Assembly: GCA_017545245.1 (NCBI GenBank)
Contig: JAFWPB010000007.1
Span: 62,001-126,000, forward strand
DNA: 64,000 bases
Source: Clostridiales bacterium
Lineage (GTDB): Bacteria > Bacillota > Clostridia > Saccharofermentanales > Saccharofermentanaceae
Reading direction: 5' to 3'
In this document: positions 52,279-62,481 of the stretch, piece by piece
Layout of the letters: each line of letters begins with the position of its first letter
How positions within the stretch are numbered: position 1 is the first letter of the stretch
Position numbers and translations under genes: made by a program
Notes under the pieces: model-generated
What the model was told of the DNA's origin: nothing
The model's input: only the letters and a program-made list of their open reading frames with translations
The model's database searches: none

Positions 52279-55260
52279 TTAGAACTGTACGGCAACTTCA
52301 TGTACCTTTCCATCATCAAAGATCGGTACTCGTACTCCATCGATTGCAGCACCATCCACTGTGATTGATACGCCATCCTTTGTTCTTCTGAATCCCTCCG
52401 GCTTATTCACCGTAATGTGATACTGGGCTTTACCGGAAGTAACCATGATATCTTCGGCAGTATCCTCCGGACGAAGGATCGGTTCTACGATCAGGGCGTC
52501 ACTTGTAAAGTCTACACCGAAACTTGTGAAGAGGCACAGCAGGAGCCATGTAGATGTACCGGACAGCGTCGGTCCGATATTCTCTCCTGTCTCGGAGTTA
52601 TTGTACTGTGTGCAGAGTCTCGGGTTACCGCAGACCGTAAACGGAGAAGTCAGCGTGCGGTACGGCAGGATACGGTCGATGACCCAGAATGCCGTTCTTG
52701 CAAGACGCTCCGCCAGAGCCTTGTCACTGACTGCTTTACTTGCCTTGAGCATCGCAGCTGCAGCCATCATGTTGGCGTGCTTAAATACCGCACCATTCTC
52801 ACGGTCGCCCTGGTAATACAGTGCAACGTCGATCTTCGGTGCGATCTTCGGATAATCTACGCCCGTGCAGAGACGGAATCCAAACGGTGTCTTAAGGTTG
52901 TTGTCGAGTGTATCGAGCATGGTCGAAATCTGCTCTTCCGATGCGCAATCAGCCAGAACTGCCCAGCTGAAGGAGTTCAGGAAGTATGTGCCGACCTTGC
53001 CCTCTTCGATAACGAGACCGTCGCCCTTGGCGCCGAGGTAGGAAAGCTCCGGTTTATTCTTCCGGTTGAAAAGAACTCGTGCGAAGTAGTCGTCTTTCCA
53101 TGCGTATTCGTTGATGCGGGTCTTCAAATCAGAAGAAACACCCTCGAGGTACTTCGCATAGTCTTCATCTCCACAGTGACGGAACATGCCGATTGCTGCG
53201 TCGACTGCTACCTTCAGGAGGCAGCCGTTCATGACAGACTCACTGTACTCGGATTCATATGCCACTTCGCCGAAAGCCTTGCCGCTCTTGCTGAGCTGCT
53301 CATTATAGTTCTCGATCTTCGTCGGACCATTGACGCAATCCGGGTCAACACGCAGACAGTCATTCCAGTCTGCACGGTCGATGAGCGGAATGCCGTGTGC
53401 ACCGACGGAAATCTTGTAGGAGTACGTAAATACAGCCTTGATCGTATCGAGGATCGAACGGGTCTTTCCTTCTGATCCGGCAACCGGGAGTTCCTCTTTC
53501 AGGAAATCGTAGTCTGCCGTCAGACTCATGAAACGGTCGAGAGCCTGGAGCAGCCAGAGCGCGTCGTCCGACCACCAGCCGGGTTCTTTGCCCTTCCAGT
53601 AGAAGTTATGGTTTGCATATCCTTCCTCGTAGATATTGGAAGCCCACTCGCGGAGAAGCTTCTTGACGAATTCCACTTCGCCCATGCCAGCAAAATAGTA
53701 CATGGATGCGAAAATATCCTGGATCTCACGGAAGCCGATCTCACGGTAACCCTTCTGTGTCCAGTCCAGAGAACGGGAAACGAAGGTCTGATAGAATACC
53801 TGGAACGGCAGGTTGTTATTTACATATGCCTCAAAATCCTTGTCTGCATGCTTGATCTGCATGTAGGAAGCGTACTTCTTTGTGAAAGAGATCACTTTAT
53901 CCAGGCAGGACGGAAGCGCTGATGCATCGGAGAAACGAGCGATCAAAGCTTCGAGTTCTTCCTTCATGGTGATGTCTTCCTTGTAATCCGGATTTACGCA
54001 ATCCGAAGACAGGCAGGTAAAGTTGTCGATCTGGATCTTTGCGCCGCCATTTACGGTAAACGGAGCGGATACAGCAAAGAAGCCAGGTCCTTTTCGAGAA
54101 TGCGCATTCGAAAGAACTGCAGCGAACTGCGGGTTGTCCAGTGTTCCGGCGCCAACAAAGTCAGCATAACGTGCGCAGAACTGATCCGGGAAGATCACTT
54201 TGCCACCATCGTGTACCATGAGCGTGTTGTAGCGGATATTGCCCTTCGTCCACTTCGGATTCGGGTTGAAGGAGATCGCGCGGATCTCATCGTTATCGCC
54301 ATAGAAAACTTCGGACTGGGCTACGACTGTCGAGAAGATAACATCTTCACGGAGTGCGTGCACTTCCTGTGTACCGAACATGCCGGTGTAAACGATGCGG
54401 AGATGACGGTTGCGGTTTCCGTTGTTCGTGATCTCGATCAACTGGGCTTCGGTTGCAACCGGAAGGCCCTCTTCCTGTGGAACGATAAAGATCGTACGAC
54501 GGACGGAAAGGCCATCTTTAAGAGTATATTCAATCACCGTGCGGTTCTGTGCGTGACGGCACTCTGCTTTCTCGACCGAATCCTGCTTGGCAGAACCGGA
54601 ATAGAAGATCACCTTGCCATTCTCGACCAGATAGAACTGACGGTTTGCCGGGAAGCCATTTTGTTCCGGCAGATAGTCCCAACGTGTTGCGAGGACCTGC
54701 GTGTCTGCATGGGAACGGAAGCATCCACCACCGAGACGGTCAATCGCACTCTTCGGTGTACTCTGAAGCGGATGGTCAAATCCGATACGGTTACCGATAA
54801 GAAGGTTCGTGTAGTAGTGCGGGCCCGGAGCAGGAGATGCCAGATCACAGATCAGCTCGCCGCCTTCATCAAGCTTGCCGCCCCACTCGGAAGCATACTC
54901 AATGATCGGCTCAGCAACAGCAAGGATCTCTTTTCCTTCTTCTTCCTCAGTCAGATCGCCGACGCCGCCGTTATCCTCAATATACAAGTGATACTTTCCA
55001 TCTTTCTTCACAATCAAGACGGAATACTTTGACTGGGCACAGGCGGATACATATTCGCAGATCGCTTCTTCTGAAAGAAGTGCTGCACAGACCGGCGCCG
55101 CGAAAGGAAGTCCCGCTACACCGAATACTACACCTCCGTCCAGCATGGAAATGTATTGAGCGGCGACTTCACCGCAAGCGGCCTTCTCTCCGAATCTCTT
55201 CTTCAAGACCTCAGCAGCCGGAGCAGCTACGCCCCTTGCTCTCTCGTTTCGTAATGCCAT
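52279..55260 (-). CDS. Cellodextrin phosphorylase (GH94)
   Basis: 993 residues, the length of clostridial cellodextrin phosphorylase (about 980). Blocks I recognise from that enzyme are PAPGPHYYTNLLIGNRIGF, STPKSAIDRLGGG, FRSHADTQVLATRWD, NGFPANRQFYLVENG, VIFYSG, TQKGYREIGFREIQD and [11 protein letters not shown] with the catalytic Asp. It splits cellotriose and longer beta-1,4-glucans with phosphate into alpha-glucose 1-phosphate and a shortened chain, in the cytoplasm. The ATG at 55260 has GGAGGTT upstream. It lies downstream of cellobiose phosphorylase, with a 750-bp gap. Confidence 0.93.
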   Translation of the reverse strand: MALRNERARGVAAPAAEVLKKRFGEKAACGEVAAQYISMLDGGVVFGVAGLPFAAPVCAALLSEEAICEYVSACAQSKYSVLIVKKDGKYHLYIEDNGGVGDLTEEEEGKEILAVAEPIIEYASEWGGKLDEGGELICDLASPAPGPHYYTNLLIGNRIGFDHPLQSTPKSAIDRLGGGCFRSHADTQVLATRWDYLPEQNGFPANRQFYLVENGKVIFYSGSAKQDSVEKAECRHAQNRTVIEYTLKDGLSVRRTIFIVPQEEGLPVATEAQLIEITNNGNRNRHLRIVYTGMFGTQEVHALREDVIFSTVVAQSEVFYGDNDEIRAISFNPNPKWTKGNIRYNTLMVHDGGKVIFPDQFCARYADFVGAGTLDNPQFAAVLSNAHSRKGPGFFAVSAPFTVNGGAKIQIDNFTCLSSDCVNPDYKEDITMKEELEALIARFSDASALPSCLDKVISFTKKYASYMQIKHADKDFEAYVNNNLPFQVFYQTFVSRSLDWTQKGYREIGFREIQDIFASMYYFAGMGEVEFVKKLLREWASNIYEEGYANHNFYWKGKEPGWWSDDALWLLQALDRFMSLTADYDFLKEELPVAGSEGKTRSILDTIKAVFTYSYKISVGAHGIPLIDRADWNDCLRVDPDCVNGPTKIENYNEQLSKSGKAFGEVAYESEYSESVMNGCLLKVAVDAAIGMFRHCGDEDYAKYLEGVSSDLKTRINEYAWKDDYFARVLFNRKNKPELSYLGAKGDGLVIEEGKVGTYFLNSFSWAVLADCASEEQISTMLDTLDNNLKTPFGFRLCTGVDYPKIAPKIDVALYYQGDRENGAVFKHANMMAAAAMLKASKAVSDKALAERLARTAFWVIDRILPYRTLTSPFTVCGNPRLCTQYNNSETGENIGPTLSGTSTWLLLCLFTSFGVDFTSDALIVEPILRPEDTAEDIMVTSGKAQYHITVNKPEGFRRTKDGVSITVDGAAIDGVRVPIFDDGKVHEVAVQF

Positions 55261-56010
55261 AGAAACCTCCAATCCATTGCACATGGCTCCTGCACAATGA
55301 CACACTATATCTTTTTTTATCTTACCATGAAATATTCATCTTTTGTCTATAAAATACAGAAGCCTGTCCGGCATAAAAATGCGCGAACAGGTTCATCTTG
55401 AAAACTCTCGAACGCTTGTCTTCACCCCTCATATAGACGTACGTCCGTAGTGGAAGATATCCCCTTCCGCTGCCCGATTGTGCACTAGACCAGATCCCCG
55501 ACGCTTGCCTAGCATCTCCCCCTCTAGATCCACCAAATCACCAACCCCAACAGGTGATTTTTCGGATATGTCCACAATCGCAGCATACGAACCGTCCGAA
55601 ACAAAGCATATTACCTGTCTATCGCCTTTTCCGCCACCAGCATCATATTTGCACTCGGAACGTATCTCATTTCCCAGCCATAGGAAGATCTACGTGCGAC
55701 CGGGTTCCTTCTTCACACACCCAGGTCTTTTACAGTCTTTCCGCGGATCCTTGCGGAACTGTCCTTGCGCAAATGATAGATGCCGGCATCGTCCCTGCTC
55801 GCTTACGGGAAAGTACCCTGTATCCGCCGGTTCAAATCGTGTCGCCTCCTGTCTCCTCAAACAGGCTGCGGGATTTGACCGGTTTCGTCTCAAAGCATGC
55901 ACGGGTCGGCATATAGCCGCAGGCATATGACTTTGCTGTCGGAACCATCCCGCGTGACTCAAATTCGTCCTCAAAGCCACGCGAGATGGGGAATCCCCTT
56001 GTTTGTTCTA
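55261..56010. other. 750-bp gap between the GH94 genes
   Basis: No intact gene. On the minus strand, short protein-like stretches appear in shifting frames, for example LGNEIRSECKYDAGGGKGDR near 55600-55660, continuing one frame over as VICFVSDGSYAAIVDISEKSPVG and GDLVDLEGEMLG near 55480-55600, broken by in-frame stops. This suggests a decayed coding sequence that I cannot name. No tRNA or known RNA seen. Confidence 0.35.
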
Positions 56011-58446
56011 TCAGCCCATCACGATCTCAACTTTGTGTGTTGAACCCTTCGGGAAGACAGGAACGAGGTTGCCCTCTACCTTCTCACCATCGATGGTCAT
56101 CGAGGCAACGCCCTTCTGAACCTTATCCGGATTCTTCACAGAGATCTCAACCGTTGCTCCGCGGAATACACGTGTTACCTTGTACTCCTCCCAGTCAGAC
56201 GGGATACACGGATCAATACGCAGGCCGTCGAAATCCGGCTTTACGCCAAGGATCGCCTGCGAGATGGCTACGAAGTTCCAGGCTGCAGTACCCGTGAGCC
56301 AGGAGTTCTTCGCTTCACCCATACGGCTCGCATCCTTACCCGCGATCATCTGCGAGTAAACATACGGCTCATTTCTATGGATCTCACTGATAGCTTCTCT
56401 ATAAGCCGGGCAGATCTTCTTATACAGGCTGAAAGCTCTGTCGCCACGTCCGATCACGGTCTCAGCAATCATGATCCACGGATTGTTGTGGCAGAAGATA
56501 CCGGCATTCTCCTTATATCCCGGCGGGTACGAAGAGCACTCACCAAGATTGGAATAGTATGTCTGGAAAGCAGGCTGCTGGATCACGATACCATGTTCGC
56601 ACTCCAGGATGTCACGTACAGAGTTCAAAGCCTTCTCTGCACGGCCGTCCTCAACACCGATGCCCGCCATTACGCAGTAGCCCTGGGACTCGATGAAGAT
56701 CTTGCCTTCCTTACATTCATTCGAACCGACTTTATTGCCGAAAGCATCATATGCACGGAGGAACCACTCGCCGTCGTAACCGTTCTCAAGAACAGCCTGA
56801 CGCATATCGTCGATCTCCTTCTGTGCTTTTGCTGCATCCTCATCCATGCCCTTACGCTTGTAGATCTCGACCAGATCCGGTCCGATCGCTACAAACATAC
56901 CAGCGATGAGTACAGATTCTGCAACACGTCCATCAGCTGTACCGAATGTCTGGAAAGATTCACCCGGTGTGGTGGAGTGGCAGTTCAGGTTCAAGCAGTC
57001 ATTCCAGTCAGCACGGCCGATAAGCGGCAGGTTGTGCGGACCCTTGTTGTTCACTACGTGATAGAAAGAAGCGGTGAGGTGCTCAAGAAGCGTTCCTGTA
57101 TCGTCCCAGTTACAGTCATAAGCGGTCTGCTCATCGAGGATCGAGAAATCACCTGTCTCCTTGATGTATGCTGCTGTACCTGCGATCAGCCAGAGCGGGT
57201 CGTCGTTGAAGCCGCCGCCGATGTCGTTGTTACCCTTCTTGGTAAGCGGCTGGTACTGGTGATAGCATCCACCGTCATGGAACTGTGTAGCTGCGATATC
57301 GAGGATTCTCTCACGGGCACGCTCAGGAATCTGGTGTACGAATCCGAGGAGGTCCTGGGAAGAATCACGGAAGCCGAGTCCACGACCTACGCCGGACTCG
57401 AAGTAAGAAGCCGAACGGCTCATGTTGAAGGTTACCATGCACTGGTAAGGATTCCAGATGTTGACCATACGAGCGGTCTTCTCATCCTTCATGTCAACAG
57501 TATAGAGAGACAGGAGACGATCCCAGTTCTCTGCAAGTGCTTTCATAGCGGCATCAACCTGATCGTCAGTTGCGAACTGATCCATCATGGCCTCAGCCGG
57601 TTTCTTGTTGATCACGTGCGGAGCTTCCCACTTCTCTTCTACAGGGAGTTCGCAGTAGCCAAGGATGAAGATGAAAGACTTCTTCTCGCCCGGAGCCAGT
57701 GTCACATTGATCTGGTGGCTGGCGCATGGCTGCCATCCGTCTGCAACGGAGTTATTTGCCTGACCTGCTTCCACAACCTGTGGAGCATCGAAGCCGTTAT
57801 ACATGCCGAGGAAAGATTCCAGGCTGGAATCAAAACCGTCAACAGCTGTGTTTACGGAGAAGAAAGCGTAGTGGTTTCTTCTCTCACGGTACTCAGTCTT
57901 GTGGTAGATCGCGGAACCCTTGATCTCGACTTGACCTGTGGAATAGTTACGCTGGAAGTTCAGCATATCGTCGGAAGCATCCCAGAGGCACCACTCTCTC
58001 AAAGAGAAGAGCTTGAGGTCCTTGGTCTCCGAAGAATTGTTGGTAAGTACAACACGGTTGATCTCACCCTTATATCCGAGAGGCACAAACATAAGAAGCT
58101 CGGCAGATACGCCATTCTTCTCACCAGTGATCTTTGTGTAGCCCAGACCATGACGGCACTCGTACTTGTCGAGCTGTGTCTTGCAAGGCTTGAAACCCGG
58201 ATTCCAGATCGTCTCACCATCTTTGATGTAATAATAGCGTCCGCCATCATCCACCGGAATGTTATTGTAACGATAACGGGTGATTCTTCTTAATCTTGCA
58301 TCCTTATAGAAGTTATAGCCACCGGCTGTATTGGAAACGAGTCCGAAGAAATCTTCCGATCCCAGGTAGTTGATCCATGGATACGGTGTCTTCGGGGTTT
58401 CAATCACATATTCACGAGTTACGTCATCAAAATGTCCGAATTGCAT
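56011..58446 (-). CDS. Cellobiose phosphorylase (GH94)
   Basis: 811 residues, exactly the usual size. The start [29 protein letters not shown], then ISNTAGGY-like [69 protein letters not shown] and the catalytic Asp in [12 protein letters not shown] are diagnostic. It converts cellobiose and phosphate to alpha-glucose 1-phosphate and glucose. The ribosome site is AAGGAGGCAC. Confidence 0.97.
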   Translation of the reverse strand: MQFGHFDDVTREYVIETPKTPYPWINYLGSEDFFGLVSNTAGGYNFYKDARLRRITRYRYNNIPVDDGGRYYYIKDGETIWNPGFKPCKTQLDKYECRHGLGYTKITGEKNGVSAELLMFVPLGYKGEINRVVLTNNSSETKDLKLFSLREWCLWDASDDMLNFQRNYSTGQVEIKGSAIYHKTEYRERRNHYAFFSVNTAVDGFDSSLESFLGMYNGFDAPQVVEAGQANNSVADGWQPCASHQINVTLAPGEKKSFIFILGYCELPVEEKWEAPHVINKKPAEAMMDQFATDDQVDAAMKALAENWDRLLSLYTVDMKDEKTARMVNIWNPYQCMVTFNMSRSASYFESGVGRGLGFRDSSQDLLGFVHQIPERARERILDIAATQFHDGGCYHQYQPLTKKGNNDIGGGFNDDPLWLIAGTAAYIKETGDFSILDEQTAYDCNWDDTGTLLEHLTASFYHVVNNKGPHNLPLIGRADWNDCLNLNCHSTTPGESFQTFGTADGRVAESVLIAGMFVAIGPDLVEIYKRKGMDEDAAKAQKEIDDMRQAVLENGYDGEWFLRAYDAFGNKVGSNECKEGKIFIESQGYCVMAGIGVEDGRAEKALNSVRDILECEHGIVIQQPAFQTYYSNLGECSSYPPGYKENAGIFCHNNPWIMIAETVIGRGDRAFSLYKKICPAYREAISEIHRNEPYVYSQMIAGKDASRMGEAKNSWLTGTAAWNFVAISQAILGVKPDFDGLRIDPCIPSDWEEYKVTRVFRGATVEISVKNPDKVQKGVASMTIDGEKVEGNLVPVFPKGSTHKVEIVMG

Positions 58447-58568
58447 GGTTATGTGCCTCCTTATAATTAGATTCAGGTACGATAATCATACACTATGGAA
58501 AAACAAAAAAGAACGTTTCGTGCTTAGAAAATTCTTTGATAAATGCACTTTTTTCAGGCGTTTTCCGC

Positions 58569-58602
58569 AAAAAGCAACCGTTTCCGAACTCGAAAACGGT
58601 TT
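58569..58602 (-). terminator. Terminator after the solute-binding lipoprotein
   Basis: AACCGTTT (58576-58583) pairs with AAACGGTT (58594-58601) over a 10-nt loop. On the minus strand it is followed by GCTTTTTGC. It separates the binding-protein transcript from cellobiose phosphorylase. Confidence 0.7.
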
Positions 58603-58630
58603 CGCATTTTCAGGTATTTTCTTTGACAAT

Positions 58631-60190
58631 TCAGGTTAATCCGAATAATTCTTCCATTCCGACGGTAAATTGATGCTTCACTTCGGCCATTGAATCGATC
58701 TGACCCTCAAGATAGGCTTCGAGAAGATGCTCGATTTCACGATAGGCATATTCATTCTCTTCCGTGCTTACCGCAACCTGGATCTCCTCTGCAATCGGCA
58801 CGAGCACCGCGTATGGATTCTGTCCGCCCAGGAAGTCGCTGATGAAATACGGATCTGCCGCACATTTCTTCATGACAGTCTTGCTGTTTACGAACATACC
58901 TTCAAGCGCCATCTGTTCCATTGTCGCTTCATCAAGCGTAAATGTTTTCAGGATCTTTGCCGCCGTAGCTTTCTTATCGCAGGTAGATGCCGCCATTAGC
59001 CAGATACCATCATCATAGGTAGCTTCCGGCGCCGGGAGGATCGCCCATCCCTTGATATCCGGATCAATAGTCGTCTCTTCCGTAGTACTCTCTCCGGTCG
59101 TTCCGCTTTCCGAACCACTCTCTGTTGTTCCTGCCGGTTTGGTCTCTTTCTGCTCGGCTGTCTCTGTTGTAGACTCCTTCGTTGTCTCACTCGTTTCTCT
59201 CCAGGAATTGGCTTCCAGATCCTCCGGATCTTCCTTGTGGCCAGGCACATATCCGATCACGTTCTTTGCCTTTTCCAGAGAACCGAAGAACATCACGGCT
59301 TCGTTATCCATCAGGCGCTTCTGCCAGTCCTCGGAACCATATTCCTCATCGAAAGTCAGCGACTCCGCACTCAACACTTCTTCAATATGGAAATACTTAT
59401 CGAACTCTTTTCCGATCACGACCTTGCCATCTTTGATCCAGCTGGTCGTATGCGATGTCCAGTATGTCTCGCGGATATCTTTTATGCTCGAAAAGAGCTT
59501 GAGTTTCCCTTCGGAATTCACATTGATCTCCTGCGCACAATCCAGGATATGGTCCCAGCTGTTCAGGTATGTGGATACCACACTCGGGTCGTCATTTCCA
59601 AATGCTTTGTATGCCAGAAGACGGTTATAAATGATGACAGACGGAGCAAGGAGATAACTCAGTGCTTTTGGAGCATGATCCTTATCCTCTGCCGCTTCAT
59701 AGGTATATGCAAACTGATCCTCAAGATCAGAATATATGAATCCCAGTTCGCCGAGATTCAACGTCTTATTACTATAGGAATAATCCTGAAGATGGGCCTT
59801 GTCACACATGAAAAGGTCCGGCGTTTTTTCTTCGCTTTTCAGTGCATCGGCCAGGGTCTTGAAGTATACGTCTTTTTCCAGAAGAACATATTCGCATTCT
59901 ACATCCGGAAGGTACTTCTTCATCAGGTTTTTAAACTCGGGATCATACCCGTAGATCGTGATCGGTTCCTCGGATTCATCTTCTACATTCTTTACGACAT
60001 TCGGGTCATCGGTCGGCTTCGTCACGCTCTCTTCCGTAGTCGACTCTTTCGTCGTTTCCGTCGTCAGACTCGGCTCGGTCACAGTCTGGGTCTGCGTTTC
60101 CGTCTCGCTCGTTTTCTTGGTTTTGCAGGCGCAAAGAGACCCCATTACGGAAATAGCAAGTATTATGCTGAAGATCCTTCTTGCCTTCAT
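58631..60190 (-). CDS. Solute-binding lipoprotein with internal Thr/Glu linker
   Basis: 519 residues. Signal peptide and lipobox (VMGSLCAC), then a Thr-rich linker (about 25-65) and a family-1-like binding protein: ITIYGYDPEFKNLMKKYLPDVE, TPDLFMCDKAH, ALSYLLAPSVIIYNR, IKGWAILPAPEATYDDGIWLMAAS. A second low-complexity stretch of about 50 residues (ESTTETAEQKETKPAGTTESG...) is inserted inside the binding domain, at roughly 335-385. Neighbouring GH94 genes suggest a cellodextrin ligand; this is inference. An AAAAGCACTG copy lies at 59669-59660. Confidence 0.85.
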   Translation of the reverse strand: MKARRIFSIILAISVMGSLCACKTKKTSETETQTQTVTEPSLTTETTKESTTEESVTKPTDDPNVVKNVEDESEEPITIYGYDPEFKNLMKKYLPDVECEYVLLEKDVYFKTLADALKSEEKTPDLFMCDKAHLQDYSYSNKTLNLGELGFIYSDLEDQFAYTYEAAEDKDHAPKALSYLLAPSVIIYNRLLAYKAFGNDDPSVVSTYLNSWDHILDCAQEINVNSEGKLKLFSSIKDIRETYWTSHTTSWIKDGKVVIGKEFDKYFHIEEVLSAESLTFDEEYGSEDWQKRLMDNEAVMFFGSLEKAKNVIGYVPGHKEDPEDLEANSWRETSETTKESTTETAEQKETKPAGTTESGSESGTTGESTTEETTIDPDIKGWAILPAPEATYDDGIWLMAASTCDKKATAAKILKTFTLDEATMEQMALEGMFVNSKTVMKKCAADPYFISDFLGGQNPYAVLVPIAEEIQVAVSTEENEYAYREIEHLLEAYLEGQIDSMAEVKHQFTVGMEELFGLT

Positions 60191-60231
60191 GGTCTAACCG
60201 ATACGCCTCCCAAACAAATCGCTATGGATAA

Positions 60232-60260
60232 AGTGTATCGCAAACCCTCTGTTCTTTCAA
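60232..60260 (-). promoter_or_regulatory. Promoter of the solute-binding lipoprotein
   Basis: TTGAAA and TACACT on the minus strand with a 17-bp spacer, about 40 nt before the ATG at 60190. Confidence 0.55.
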
Positions 60261-60320
60261 CCAAAGTGACCATATGGTTAGTAATGGGTAATAATATATA
60301 TATTGTTTTTGACCCCTGAA

Positions 60321-60349
60321 TTGACAAAGCCTCCGATTCACAATATAAT
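60321..60349 (+). promoter_or_regulatory. tRNA-Ala promoter
   Basis: Consensus TTGACA and TATAAT, 17-bp spacer, ending 23 nt before the tRNA. Confidence 0.93.
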
Positions 60350-60372
60350 CTCATTTGTCTGAAAAGACACCT

Positions 60373-60448
60373 GGGGCATTAGCGCAGTTGGGAGCGCATC
60401 ACACTGGCAGTGTGGGGGTCAGGGGTTCAAGTCCCCTATGCTCCACCA
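60373..60448 (+). tRNA. tRNA-Ala (anticodon GGC)
   Basis: 76 nt including an encoded CCA. Acceptor GGGGCAT pairs with ATGCTCC, leaving the G3.U70 pair that identifies alanine tRNA. D-stem GCGC/GCGC, anticodon loop CTGGCAG (anticodon GGC), T-arm AGGGG-TTCAAGT-CCCCT. It stands alone between a strong promoter and a terminator. Confidence 0.98.
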
Positions 60449-60454
60449 AAAAGG

Positions 60455-60504
60455 GAGGCTGGCTCGAAGCGATACAGATCACTTTGAGACGCCTCTATTT
60501 TTTT
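60455..60504. terminator. tRNA terminator, also usable from the other side
   Basis: GAGGC (60455-60459) pairs with GCCTC (60491-60495), with inner CTCGAAG/CTTTGAG pairing; a T-run follows on the plus strand. An A-run at 60448-60453 gives a T-run on the minus strand, so it could end the ApbE operon too. Confidence 0.8.
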
Positions 60505-60523
60505 GCTACCTTGGAGAAGCGAA

Positions 60524-60537
60524 TAAGTCGCAAATCC
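60524..60537. repeat. Second solo TAAGTCG arm
   Basis: TAAGTCGCAAATCC resembles the left arm of unit f of the array (TAAGTCGCAAAC...AAATCC). It is single and unpaired. Confidence 0.35.
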
Positions 60538-60550
60538 GGATAAGTAACAT

Positions 60551-61393
60551 TTACTTCTCTTCTTTCTCCTCGGGCTTCGGTTCCGGAATCGGGCCGAGCA
60601 CCATGTCGGCAAAATTGATCGGAAGACCGATCGTCGGGACACGAACCTGCCCGGCTTTGTATTTTCCTGGTGCCAGCGTAATGCCCAGTTTCGGCAGGAT
60701 AAAGGAAAGTGTCAGATCTGCGGAGATCGCTCCGGGATCGACCTCACCGGTATTACAATCCACGCCTGTCGGAATATCAATGGAAATCACCCGCGCGCCG
60801 CGGACGTGACCCGCTTCGATCTTACCTGTGATCGCGCAAAGACTCTGCGGCAATGGTCTGGAAAACTCATATCCGGTACCGATGATGCCATCCACGATCA
60901 CGCATGGCATGCCCGGCTCCTGTTCATGGATCATACGGGAAATACCTGCCTGCCAGATCGCTGGATCAAACTCGATTGCCGGGCGGATCGTCACGCCGAA
61001 ACTCTCCGCAGCCTCGCGGTTCGTCTTCACAGCACCTGTATGCGTATCATTCGGGAAACAATCCCAGATCGTGACTTTGTATCCCCAGGATTTGAGGATC
61101 CTTGCAGCTACATAGGAATCGCCGCCATTCATGCCCTTTCCGGCAAAAAGATGGATCGGTGTTGTCGTCGCTCCGGCCATCACGGCACTGGCATTGGCCA
61201 CCGCAAGTCCGGCATGCTCCATCAGGATCGACACCGGCAGCTGATGCTTCGTCGCCGCCACGCGGTCGACTTCTTTCTGCTCCTCACGCGTCAATGTTTT
61301 CCTTACCCGCCGCACCGGCTCATACGGCTCCTTCGGCGGAGGTGGATTCAATATGCTTTTTTGCGGCCAAAACGGACTTTCATTCTTTCTCAT
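60551..61393 (-). CDS. NAD(P)H-hydrate epimerase (YjeF N-terminal domain only)
   Basis: 280 residues. AGKGMNGGDSYVAARILKSWGYKVTIW and VDGIIGTGYEFSRP, then ISIDIPTGVDCNTGEVD...ADLTLSF, are the YjeF_N signature with the catalytic Asp. It converts between the R and S forms of damaged NAD(P)HX. The usual fused dehydratase domain is absent here; a separate gene may exist elsewhere. A Pro-rich N-terminal extension (about 40 residues) is unusual. It lies 28 nt after the Gx transporter gene. Confidence 0.9.
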   Translation of the reverse strand: MRKNESPFWPQKSILNPPPPKEPYEPVRRVRKTLTREEQKEVDRVAATKHQLPVSILMEHAGLAVANASAVMAGATTTPIHLFAGKGMNGGDSYVAARILKSWGYKVTIWDCFPNDTHTGAVKTNREAAESFGVTIRPAIEFDPAIWQAGISRMIHEQEPGMPCVIVDGIIGTGYEFSRPLPQSLCAITGKIEAGHVRGARVISIDIPTGVDCNTGEVDPGAISADLTLSFILPKLGITLAPGKYKAGQVRVPTIGLPINFADMVLGPIPEPKPEEKEEK

Positions 61394-61420
61394 ATTCCTA
61401 TTCCGCCCTTACTGTTTTTT

Positions 61421-61996
61421 TCATTGTATCATTTCATTTCCGATATGGTCGAGTGCTTTTATAACGGGAATGGATAAAAAAGCAATGATTCCTCCGGCAA
61501 AAGAACTCGCCACCATCAGCCACGGCAGGTAACTCACAATGTAGATGGACTTTGCGAACATCATCGCCACCACGATCTGGCCGATTGCATGCATCGCCGC
61601 GCCTCCGATCGAAACGCCGAAGATCGAAACATGCTTGATCTCGATAAGAACATACATGGTAAAGCCTGCTGCCACTCCGCCAAGCAGTGAAAAACCGAAG
61701 CCGACGATGTTTCCTCCGAAAGCAAGGATCAGCAACGAGCGGTAGACCGCCACCATCAACGCCTCTCTCTTTCCAACCGTGTACATGGTCACCAGAATCG
61801 CGATATTCGCAAGTCCCAGTTTCCATCCTGGAAGCGGCAGGATGCCCTGCGGAAGAAGCCACGCTTCCACGACACTCAAAACCAACGCGAGGGACAGCAT
61901 GATCGCCATCTTTGTGAAACGGTAGATCTGCCTTTTTCTGGAAGACTTGTCCGGTCCCGGCTTCGCAGTATTCTTTTTTGAAAAGTCACTTCTCAT
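61421..61996 (-). CDS. Gx transporter family protein (heptaprenyl diphosphate synthase component I-like)
   Basis: 191 residues, five or six helices: ALVLSVVEAWLLPQGILPLPGWKLGLANIAILVTMYTVGKREALMVAVYRS is the family block. Known as HepI or Gx transporter, an ECF-like membrane protein often beside NusG-II and ApbE genes. It overlaps the NusG-II gene by 4 nt. Confidence 0.9.
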   Translation of the reverse strand: MRSDFSKKNTAKPGPDKSSRKRQIYRFTKMAIMLSLALVLSVVEAWLLPQGILPLPGWKLGLANIAILVTMYTVGKREALMVAVYRSLLILAFGGNIVGFGFSLLGGVAAGFTMYVLIEIKHVSIFGVSIGGAAMHAIGQIVVAMMFAKSIYIVSYLPWLMVASSFAGGIIAFLSIPVIKALDHIGNEMIQ

Positions 61997-62481
61997 TTTG
62001 CTACTGCGTCCACCTCTCCAAAATCACTGCTGCCGGAAACATTCCCCGAATCGCCCTTACCGCCGACGATCTGCACGACCACCCTGCACGGAAGGCAAAC
62101 CGCGCCATCGCCGATTTTCTTCAGCGCGCCGGTCTTCACGCAGATCTTGTCCGTACATTCACTCTCTTTGATATACACTTCTTCCGAAGAGATATAAATC
62201 ACGACATCGCCATATTTACCTGGAAGATAGAATTCCGTCGGCTCGGTAAACTTATCCATGGGGATTTCCATCGTGACACTCCCATCCTGGGTGATCCGCA
62301 CATACCGCACTTTCTTATCCGTTGTTTTCTGATAAATGAAAAAGCCGGCCCAGAAAACGATGCAGAACACGACGATCATGCCGATGATCATCGCATCTCC
62401 CGGAAGGAAACGGAACCGCCGGTTGCTCTTCTTTTCCGGACGCAACTCAGAAGTATCGGATTGTCCATCCTGCTTCAGCAT
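61993..62481 (-). CDS. NusG domain II-containing membrane-anchored protein
   Basis: 162 residues: a cytoplasmic basic start, one helix (about 28-50), then an extracytoplasmic NusG-II beta domain (VRYVRITQDGSVTMEIPMDKF, GDVVIYISSEEVYIKESECTDKICVKTGALKKIGDGAVCLPCRVVVQIVGG). The Cys residues in ECTDKICVKTG and CLPC are family features. The start at 62481 has GGAAGGAGAG upstream and overlaps apbE by 35 nt. Confidence 0.92.
   Translation of the reverse strand: MLKQDGQSDTSELRPEKKSNRRFRFLPGDAMIIGMIVVFCIVFWAGFFIYQKTTDKKVRYVRITQDGSVTMEIPMDKFTEPTEFYLPGKYGDVVIYISSEEVYIKESECTDKICVKTGALKKIGDGAVCLPCRVVVQIVGGKGDSGNVSGSSDFGEVDAVAK

Noticed and set aside
55261..56010. RNase P RNA, tmRNA or SRP RNA in the gap
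   Set aside because: None of the conserved cores of these RNAs could be found on either strand.
56377..58293. Long open frame antisense to cellobiose phosphorylase
   Set aside because: Shadow of the real gene, without a plausible start or fold.
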